Positions 15,639-22,500 of a stretch of DNA of 22,500 nt are shown here, piece after piece (position 1 is the stretch's first letter; each line of letters starts with the position of its first letter). The DNA comes from Botryococcus braunii (Eukaryota > Chlorophyta > Trebouxiophyceae). The notes under the pieces are model-generated. The model was not told the origin of the DNA. It searched no databases and saw nothing but the letters and a program-made list of their open reading frames with translations. Location of the stretch: contig MVGU01001330.1 in assembly GCA_002005505.1 (NCBI GenBank), positions 30,001-52,500 on the forward strand, in the 5' to 3' direction. Made by a program: the position numbers and the translations under genes.

Positions 15639-16503
15639 AAACTCAACACCAAATGCAAGCCAACTTGCACTTTTTGCCCCGTCCCCAGCCAGCCGGGCCC
15701 TGCCGCCATAGACAACCAGAATTTCAAAAAGTCCAGGGTCGAATCTCCAGGCGGGGGCCCTCCTGGCCAGTCTCCCACTGCTTGGAACACTGATCGGAAA
15801 GGCTGCCGGAACGCCACCAAAGAGTGGTGTGTGAGGCGAGAATGATGGCCGCGCACTGGCATGGCGACTTGACAGGGCCCCAGAACTGGAGATGGTCAGC
15901 CTGCCAAGCCCGCTGGAAGAGCAGGAGCAGTGCTTGCCCGTCCTCCACTCCCTCACAATCATCGATCCAAAGAGAAATGGCCTTACAGGCCATCCTGCCC
16001 ATAACTGAGTTCCATTGATACAAGAATTGAAATATACAAAAATCACCACCCCTGAGAACGGAATGTATCATGAGACACCACCCCCGCTCTCCAATGCCGT
16101 CACCCTCCAGTGAAAAGAGGCTCACCGAGAGGCTTGGCTCACCTCGCCCTTCCCCGGGTTCATCAGTGATGGTCCCGTCTGGCGCAACGGAGAAGGACGT
16201 TCCGCAAGAGGGCTCCATCAGAACAGGGTCCGCACCCGTGAAGCGCTCCACGAACCGCATCAGCACGGCCAGCTGCTCCGGAGTCGAAAACATGCAGCCT
16301 GCGCTGACGGAGGCAACAACAGCGTCCAGCTTGATGGGGATTGCGGCCCGGGCGGCATGCCGGCAGTCCCGGCTGGACTGTGAGAGCTTCATGATGAGGG
16401 GCAGCGGCAGCCCTGGGAAAATGTGGCGGAACAGGGCGTGCGGTATCCCCCTCAGGGGGCCCACATCTGCGGTCACGTCTGAGGACAACGCCGCCAGCTC
16501 CAT
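15579..16503 (-). pseudogene. F-box-like protein gene, copy 1 (frameshifted)
   Basis: From the conserved ATG at 16503 the frame runs 259 codons to a stop at 15724. Copy 2 continues in the homologous frame; here a net one-base length difference near 15710-15745 (between GCCGCC and CGAATCTCCAGG) shifts the remaining codons to the frame that ends at 15579 in the repeat array, with the same final residues DGPTGI. Residues about 15-55 (PLRGIPHALFRHIFPGLPLP, then ...SSRDCRHAARA) resemble an F-box (IF..LPLP...KLS..SR.CR.AAR); known F-box proteins bind SKP1 and recruit substrates to SCF ubiquitin ligases. The rest, including YQWNSVMGRMA and a Trp-rich segment, is unknown to me. It aligns with copy 2 without gaps for about 230 residues at roughly four in five identical. 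CCTTCAG lies directly before GGCCATG, so an upstream intron is possible. Either a recent pseudogene or a gene with a shorter C-terminus. Confidence 0.6.
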
Positions 16504-16662
16504 GGCCCTGAAGGAACATGCTCTCTTTTAGTCATGTTCATGTCCAGCATTAAGCCAGGCTTGTCTATTCAATGCGCTCCATCACCAAGGTTCTGAACTA
16601 GACCATTGAAGCTGTTTCCATACCAAACATCCCATGAGCACTCACGCACGCACGGTCGCTCG

Positions 16663-17068
<406 letters not shown>

Positions 17069-17734
17069 CAGCTTGCCTGCAAGAATCAAAGCTATTTTGC
17101 AGCAAATAAGCCACCGGCCATGTCCAATTCATTTCACATCTTAGTACTACTCCAACGTTACGCTATTATGTCCCCACGCATATGCCAAACACCTTCCTGT
17201 TCATGGCTGCTCTTTGCACTCTGGAAAATCTACTTATAATCATGAACATGATCGTCATAGACTCAAAGTAGCAAGCAATAAAATTTCATCATCCAGTTTG
17301 TTTGAAAGTTTGGATTTCGATGGTAAGTGAGATTCACAGTGAGCGGATACAGCATGTAAGCGCTCTAACCCACTTACATCATCGTGTCTTAGACCCGACA
17401 GAATCAGAAACCTTGGCGTTATAAATCGTCACAGGAGAACGCACTTAGAGTTCGGTAACAATGAATCGCATATCGCACCCTCCGTCCTTGCTGACCACTC
17501 GATGGCGTTCTTTGCCGCCACGCCAACCGTATCGTTTCTTTTCCCACAGCACGGGACACTGCCGTTGTGTCACTGCTGCTTCTTTCTCTGCCAAAAGCTT
17601 GGCTGCTGTGATTTGGAAAAGGGTGGATGGTTGGAACTTCCAGCAGCCAGGATCGCGGCGTGTCCTGCGAGGAGTTACGAGCTTCTGCGAGCTTTGGACG
17701 TACACCACAAGTGCACGGGTACGGGTTGTGGCCC
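17069..17734. other. Conserved upstream region of unit 1
   Basis: Aligns over most of its length with 20523-21170 in unit 2 (for example GCCAAACACCTTCCTGTTCA at about 17185 and 20640; AATGAATCGCATATCGCACC at about 17460 and 20928). Indels between the copies break every long frame, so it behaves as non-coding upstream or intronic sequence. Confidence 0.55.
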
Positions 17735-17942
17735 AATGTCAAATAGTCCCCAGACATACATGAACCGAAAACCCCCACCCCTCTCCCAACAGACACATCA
17801 TATCCACATCTAGAACACAATACCCGCAAGTTGTGGGTTATGTGTTCTAGATGTGGATATGGTGTGTCTGTGGGAGAGGGGTGGGGGGTTTGGTACATGT
17901 ACCAAATTTGGTACAAGTATGTCTGGGGACCATTTGACATTC
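17735..17942. repeat. Long inverted repeat (hairpin), unit 1 only
   Basis: The left arm begins AATGTCAAATAGTCCCCAGA (17735) and the right arm ends TCTGGGGACCATTTGACATT (17942), its near reverse complement. Inside, ACCCCCACCCCTCTCCCA pairs with TGGGAGAGGGGTGGGGGG, and 17799-17819 is the perfect reverse complement of 17841-17861 (21 bp). The loop is about 20 nt or less. Unit 2 has only the right-arm version (about 21185-21265). Confidence 0.9.
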
Positions 17943-18029
17943 TCCTTCCACGGTTCAGTTGAGGAACTTGCAAGGTTTTACTTATTATTCGGACTGTCAA
18001 TGGGGGGGCCCCATGACTTATAAGCCGGC

Positions 18030-18065
18030 CCGGGAGGGTGGGAAAAGGTTATAGCTTGGGGATCA
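18030..18065 (+). repeat. Dispersed repeat, copy 2
   Basis: GGGAGGGTGGGAAAAGG then TTATAGCTTGGGGATCA; preceded by GGGGCCCCATGACTTATAAG, similar to the sequence before copy 3. Marks the right end of duplication unit 1. Confidence 0.8.
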
Positions 18066-18774
18066 AATTTCCGGGAAGAAACATCTGTCCTATATACATA
18101 TACGTACATTGGTATGATGCACTTTGGTAGATCAGGGAATATTGGGGTGGGAGTTTAGGGCTCTCGCCCCCCCCCCCCCACCTTCCTCCTCCTAAATTTA
18201 GGAGAAGTTTAAACCCACTAGTATAACAGACGGGGGGCTAATATTGTTCAGTCCAGATGTCATCTTTAATGTCTTTGTTACCCGCAATCATCAAGTCATC
18301 ACATCCTTGTTCCGTAGATGATGTACGCTCTATAAACATCCATGCACGCGTGTTAAATGCACATTATATATGCATACATACCTACTAAAGGCCTTAGCAT
18401 GTATTCAAGATAAGGATAATGATCAATAATTACCGCCAGTAAGGTATATATATCCTTCCCGGCATACCTAATACGTATTTGGCATTTCTACAATAGTTGT
18501 GGCATTGCATTTACTTGCTTAATAACACTATTCTGGTGGGTACTTATAAGGTGTTGTATTAATTTCGACCCTAAGCTACGTTACATTCCGAATTTGAGGA
18601 TTCTCTAAAGGATGCGTCCTTATTATGTTTAAGGATCTTTCCTTCTCAATTTTGTTTGCCATTGCAAACACCGCAAGAAGAAACCAGTTAGAACAAAACA
18701 ATTGTGGTGGTACCCAACTGGTACAGAAAGCAGGCAGCGCAATTGTCACCTCGCCGCTGAGGGTCACTTACACT
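18066..18774. other. Spacer between duplication units, AT-rich, no gene seen
   Basis: About 700 bp with low GC and no open frame of interest. A run of C lies at 18169-18179. Confidence 0.5.
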
Positions 18775-18955
18775 GCCACAATTTGAACGTCTCACACAAG
18801 CTTCGGGTCTGCGACAAAGCACGTCACCCCTCACAAGTGACGCGCAGGCACTCATGTGCACATCCACAACAAGGTATCCTACTCTGCCTTGAAACGGACG
18901 ATCCAACCTTTCTCACTAGATAGATTTAATGTCCGAGCACAAAGTTACAACCCAG

Positions 18956-19263
18956 AGGTCCATCAGGAAAACACCCTGGAGGTCCATCAGGAAAACACCC
19001 TAGAGGTCCAACATTCAAATACCCGTAGGTCCGTCAAGCAAACACCCTGGAGGTCCATCAGGAAAACACCCTAGAGGTCCAACATTCAAATACCCGTAGG
19101 TCCGTCAATCAAACACCCTGGAGGTCCATCAGGCAAACACCCTGGAGGTCCATCAGGCAAAACCCTAGAGGTCCATCAGGCAAACACTCTGGAGGTCCAA
19201 CATTCAAATACCCGTAGGTCCGTCACACAAGTACCGTAGAGCTCTGCCAAGCAAGCACCCAAT
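18956..19263. repeat. 23/24-bp higher-order repeat array c, 13 units
   Basis: Units start at 18956, 18980, 19004, 19027, 19051, 19075, 19098, 19122, 19146, 19169, 19193, 19216 and 19240, with the same three unit types as array b. The GTCAA-ATCAGG-AACATT order occurs as an exact higher-order step of 71 bp at 19004-19075. The last units encode the C-terminus of gene copy 2. Confidence 0.95.
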
Positions 19264-20127
19264 TGATGTAACACCAAATGCAAGCCAACTTGCACTTTTT
19301 GCCCCGTCCCCAGCCAGCCGGGCCCAGCCGCCGGACCCAGCCCGATTATAAAGAGGCCACCATCGAATCTCCAGGCGGGGGCCCTCCTTGCCAGTCTCCC
19401 ACTGCTGGGAAAGCGGACTGGAATCGTGGTCGGAACGCCACCAAACAGTGGTGTGTGAGGCAAGAATGATGGCCGCGCAGTGGGATGGCAATTTGACGGG
19501 GCCAAAGAACTTGAGATGGTCAGCCTGCCAAGCCCGCTGGAAGAGCAGGAGCAGTGCTTGCCCGTCCTCCACTCCCTCACGAGTATCGATCCAAACAGAA
19601 ATGGCCTTACCGGCCATCCTGCCCATAACTGAGTTCCATTGATACGAGAATCGAAAACTACAATAATCACCGCCCCTGAGCATGGAATCTATCACCAGAT
19701 TCCACTCCCGCTCTCCAATGCCATCACCCTCCCGTGAAAAGAGGCAAACCGAGAGCCTTGGCTCACCCCACCCGTCCCAGGTTTCATCAGTAATAGTCCC
19801 GTCTGGAGCAACGTGGAAGAGCTTTCCGCGCGAGGGCTCCATCAGCACAGGCTCTGCACCCGTGAAGCGCTCCACGACCCGCGACAGCACCGCTAGCTGC
19901 TCCGGAGAGAAATACATGCAGCTTGCGCGGACAGAGGCCACAACTGCGTCCAGCTTGATGGGGATTGCGGCCCGGGCGGCATGCCGGCAGTCGCGGCTGG
20001 AACGTGAGAGCTTCATGATGAGGGGCAGCGGCAGCCCCGGGAACACGTGGCAGAACAGGGCGTGCGGCATCCCCCTCAGGGGGCCCACAACTGCTGTCGC
20101 GTCTAAGGACGACGCTGCTGGCTTCAT
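19204..20127 (-). CDS. F-box-like protein gene, copy 2 (open)
   Basis: The start is placed at the ATG shared with copy 1 (GGCCATG at 20127); the frame extends 7 codons further to an ATG at 20148 that copy 1 lacks in frame. The product is 307 residues. Residues about 16-55 look F-box-like: LRGMPHALFCHVFPGLPLP then IMKLSRSSRDCRHAARA. The centre has EQLAVLSRVVERFTG, a DGTITDE turn, SYQWNSVMGRMAGKAISVWI and a Leu-rich FQRAWQADHL segment. I do not recognise the substrate-binding part. The C-terminus RALRYLCDGPTGI is encoded by array units 19240, 19216 and 19193, and the stop falls in the third of these, exactly as in copy 1. GTTCAG directly before GGCCATG in both copies could be an acceptor, so a 5' exon may exist. 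The gap-free conservation with copy 1 suggests a real protein. Confidence 0.65.
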   Translation of the reverse strand: MKPAASSLDATAVVGPLRGMPHALFCHVFPGLPLPLIMKLSRSSRDCRHAARAAIPIKLDAVVASVRASCMYFSPEQLAVLSRVVERFTGAEPVLMEPSRGKLFHVAPDGTITDETWDGWGEPRLSVCLFSREGDGIGEREWNLVIDSMLRGGDYCSFRFSYQWNSVMGRMAGKAISVWIDTREGVEDGQALLLLFQRAWQADHLKFFGPVKLPSHCAAIILASHTTVWWRSDHDSSPLSQQWETGKEGPRLEIRWWPLYNRAGSGGWARLAGDGAKSASWLAFGVTSIGCLLGRALRYLCDGPTGI

Positions 20128-20261
20128 GGCCCTGAACAACATTATCACCTTTAGTCATGTTCATTTCCAGCCTCATGATCCAGACTTGGCTGTTCCATCA
20201 CCAGAGTTCTGCACCATCTAATGCTGTTTCCATGCCAAACATCCCATGCGCACGGAAACTC

Positions 20262-20522
<261 letters not shown>

Positions 20523-21185
20523 GTTCATGCTTGCACGAAACAACGCGAATTCACCTTCAAATAAGTCACCAGTCCTGTTCATTTGATATGTGGTCTTAGT
20601 ACCACTCCAGGTCTGCGCTATAAGTTCCCCAATGCCTATGCCAAACACCTTCCTGTTCAGGGTGGCTCTTTGCACCGTGGAAAATCTAAATATGATCAAG
20701 ATCACGTTCGTCACAAGGTCGACGTAGCAAGCATTGGTCTTCATCATCCAGGGTGTTTGAAATTTGGGTTTCTAATGTAAGTGACATTTACAGTGGTGTG
20801 CGGATACAACGTGTACTCGCTCTAACCCACGTACATGAATCATGCTTTAGACCAGAAACAATCAGAAACTTCAGCGTCAAAATGTCGTGCTTACGTCACA
20901 AGAAAACGCAATCAAAGCTCGGTCACAATGAATCGCATATCGCACCTCCGTCCTCGCCTACCACTCGATCGCGCTCACTGCCGCCACGCCAGAAGTATTG
21001 TTTATTCTCCCCAGCAGGGGACAATGCCGTTGTAGATTTTGTTTCTAGCCACCGCTAGACTGCTGTGATTTGAAGAAGAGTGAATTGGAAGTTCCAGCCG
21101 CGAGGATCGCGACGTTTCCGAGCTTTGATCGTACGGTTTAATTGAACGTTGAACTTGAAAGTGCACGTGCATGGGTTGTAGGTAC
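20523..21185. other. Conserved upstream region of unit 2
   Basis: Counterpart of 17069-17734; mosaic of well-matching blocks and indels. Frames are not conserved between the two copies on either strand. Confidence 0.5.
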
Positions 21186-21305
21186 TGTGTTATATACATG
21201 GATATGGTGTATGTATTGGGAGAGGGTTGGGGTGGGTATGTCTGGGGACCAGGTGACATTCGCCCTCGAGGTTTTTCAGTGTCGGGCTTCAGTAATCACA
21301 GCAGG

Positions 21306-21329
21306 GGGTATCGGGGGCCCCCGATACCC
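21306..21329. other. Perfect 24-bp GC-rich palindrome
   Basis: GGGTATCGGGGG followed at once by CCCCCGATACCC. It lies just before the third copy of the dispersed repeat. Confidence 0.9.
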
Positions 21330-21353
21330 TTGGGGCCCGCGATACTAGCCGGG

Positions 21354-21388
21354 CTGGGAGGATTGGAAAAGGTTATAGCTTGGGGATC
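21354..21388 (+). repeat. Dispersed repeat, copy 3
   Basis: GGGAGGATTGGAAAAGG then TTATAGCTTGGGGATCA, the closest match to copies at 4651 and 18030; preceded by GGGGCCCGCGATACTAGCCG. Marks the right end of duplication unit 2. Confidence 0.8.
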
Positions 21389-21860
21389 AGATTGCAGGGT
21401 TGGAGGCTGGGTTGCCCATGGGCTGGGTTGCCTATTGCCCAAGGGAATCTGGGGATCACCAAGGCCACTTCTCTTCTGCACTGTCCCTATCTTGCTTCTG
21501 CCACGCAGACAGCCCCACTTCAGGACCGACTGTCTTCTTGGTACATCCACTGGCCCACCTGTCCCCGCTGCCTCAGCTGCCTTGGCTGCGCTCTTGTCCC
21601 AGACTTCCATGCAGCGCTCTTTGAAGATCCATATTTTGTCCGCAGCAAAGTGCAGGGCCGGCTGTATAAACCCTGGAATCAGCGCGCATACCGCGAGGTT
21701 TTTGATAGCCATGCTCGCTCGCATCGTGACTGTGCTGTGCTCCAATCTTTCACACAGCCGGGAGTGTCTGACTGGTTGTTGTCTTGCCCAGTTCCCCATT
21801 TGTAGCAAACAAGGGCCCCAAGGTGGTTCCGCTGCCGCCTTCAATGCCAGCTCTTAATCC
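21389..21860. other. Open frames, possible decayed transposon coding sequence
   Basis: The plus frame 21380-21805 is open for 141 codons. Its second half (VQGRLYKPWNQRAYREVFDS, then ...QPGVSDWLLSCP) vaguely recalls the C-terminal part of retroelement proteins that carry a G-x-x-x-WL-x-x-x-P motif. The opposite strand is also open, so the call is weak and no function is assigned. Confidence 0.2.
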
Positions 21861-21904
21861 CCATCTTCTGGCATGGATCCCAATGCCCCGTGTTGCTTGC
21901 GGTA

Positions 21905-22094
21905 GTTGAATATCTGGGGCGACCATGCTGCATGTCTCATGGTGCACGCTCATGCGGGAGTTGAATATCTGGGGGGACCATTCCGCATGTCTCAAGGTGC
22001 ACGCTCATGCGGGAGTTGAATATCTGGGGCGACCATGCTGCATGTCTCAAGGTGCACGCTCATGCGGGAATTGAATATCTGGGGCGACCATGCT
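21905..22094. repeat. 55-bp tandem repeat, about 3.5 copies
   Basis: TTGAATATCTGGGG blocks follow at a constant 55-bp period (units at 21905, 21960, 22015 and 22070), each continuing into ACCATGCTGCATGTCTCA and GGTGCACGCTCATGCGGGA; the last copy diverges after CCATGCTG. Confidence 0.95.
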
Positions 22095-22275
22095 GACTGC
22101 CTCGGGGGAACTGCGTGTCTCCCACTTATGCATTGCGTGTCTACCATTCTCCGTACCGGATGACCGTACTGCGAGCCCCAACCGCTCGCAACAGCACATG
22201 CCCAGTTCATGCAGGTGCGTTCGCTACATGTGCTTCGAAGCATTCATATTGTGATTTTACAAAGCAGCAAACTGC
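22095..22275. other. No feature seen
   Basis: Unique sequence between the 55-bp and 62-bp tandem repeats. Confidence 0.4.
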
Positions 22276-22418
22276 TTCGGGCAGACGTTTCTGTAGTACA
22301 AAGCAGTACGTACTGCTTTGTACTGTTAGAACTAGGCTTCCGGCAGACGTTTCTGTAGTACAAAGCAGTACATACTGCTTTGTACTATTAGAACTAGGCT
22401 TCGGGCAGACGTTTTTAT
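22276..22418. repeat. 62-bp tandem repeat, 2.2 copies, with embedded 30-bp palindrome
   Basis: GCAGACGTTTCTGTAG starts at 22281 and 22343, and a truncated GCAGACGTTTTTATTG at 22405: period 62. Each full unit holds an inverted repeat of 15-bp arms without a spacer: 22295-22324 is perfect, and 22357-22386 has one mismatched pair next to its centre. Arm sequence: AGTACAAAGCAGTAC. Confidence 0.95.
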
Positions 22419-22500
22419 TGAAACTCCTCAGTGTAGGGAAAAAGAAAATACTCTTTCTCGTGCGCTTCAACACAGCAAACATCAACACAGCAAACAAAGG

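Noticed and set aside
16070..16531. Plus-strand frame opposite gene copy 1 (and its counterpart 19682-20221)
   Set aside because: It mirrors codon structure of the minus-strand gene; the minus-strand reading is conserved without gaps, has the F-box-like start and shares its stop position, whereas the plus frames end at different points.
17419..18000. Minus-strand 193-codon frame upstream of gene copy 1
   Set aside because: The homologous region of unit 2 has indels that break the frame, and part of the frame runs through the inverted repeat.
18856..19074. Plus-strand frame with repeated EVHQENTL units
   Set aside because: This is the 24-bp array read in frame by chance; 23-bp units interrupt any lasting coding periodicity.

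Overview
The window looks like nuclear DNA of a eukaryote, most likely of the green lineage (a streptophyte alga such as a Chara-type genome, or an early-diverging land plant). The reasons are a gene split by six GT-AG introns, very long dinucleotide microsatellites, many different minisatellites, a fragment of a LINE-type retrotransposon, a tRNA-derived SINE-like element, and very low coding density. The placement is an inference from protein style and repeat content; no rRNA, plastid gene or other decisive marker is present.

Left part (1-6.2 kb). After about 1.4 kb with no supported gene and a CT/GT microsatellite block, the minus strand carries the one gene I can name with confidence: the catalytic tRNA-specific adenosine deaminase ADAT2 (TAD2). 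It can be assembled as seven exons from 6223 down to 2268. All six introns are GT-AG, the phases are consistent, and the product is 205 residues with the HAE and PCxxC deaminase motifs. Its larger introns are loaded with repeats: a ~290-bp GT tract, a ~315-bp GA tract, two minisatellites, a poly-G run with a tRNA-like SINE, and one copy of a dispersed sequence that recurs at 18.0 and 21.4 kb.

Middle (6.2-14 kb). A CA tract, short tandem repeats, and the 3' end of a LINE reverse-transcriptase ORF (to 8304) with a CCHC-like zinc knuckle, followed by a 97-bp tandem duplication. Between 12.3 and 10.4 kb there are well-formed splice sites and coding-looking minus-strand exons of a gene I do not recognise, next to a probable terminal-inverted-repeat element (about 11.84-12.60 kb) and an 80-bp tandem repeat. 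At 13.19-13.62 kb a compound (AT)n-(ACAT)n-(ATGT)n-(AT)n block forms a near-symmetric palindrome of over 400 bp.

Right part (14.3-21.4 kb). A diverged tandem segmental duplication, unit 1 about 14.33-18.07 kb and unit 2 about 18.78-21.39 kb. Each unit holds, in the same order, a short left module, a 23/24-bp higher-order repeat array, a minus-strand gene for an F-box-like protein, a CT-rich tract, and about 0.8-0.9 kb of shared upstream sequence. The last codons and the stop of both genes lie inside the repeat array. Copy 1 is frameshifted near its 3' end and copy 2 is open. A truncated third gene remnant sits between two arrays in unit 1, so the array plus gene has been multiplied and deleted more than once. 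Unit 1 alone has a ~200-bp inverted repeat (17.74-17.94 kb).

Right edge (21.4-22.5 kb). Tandem repeats of 55 bp and 62 bp; the 62-bp unit contains a 30-bp palindrome. No bacterial-type system, CRISPR array or operon is present.
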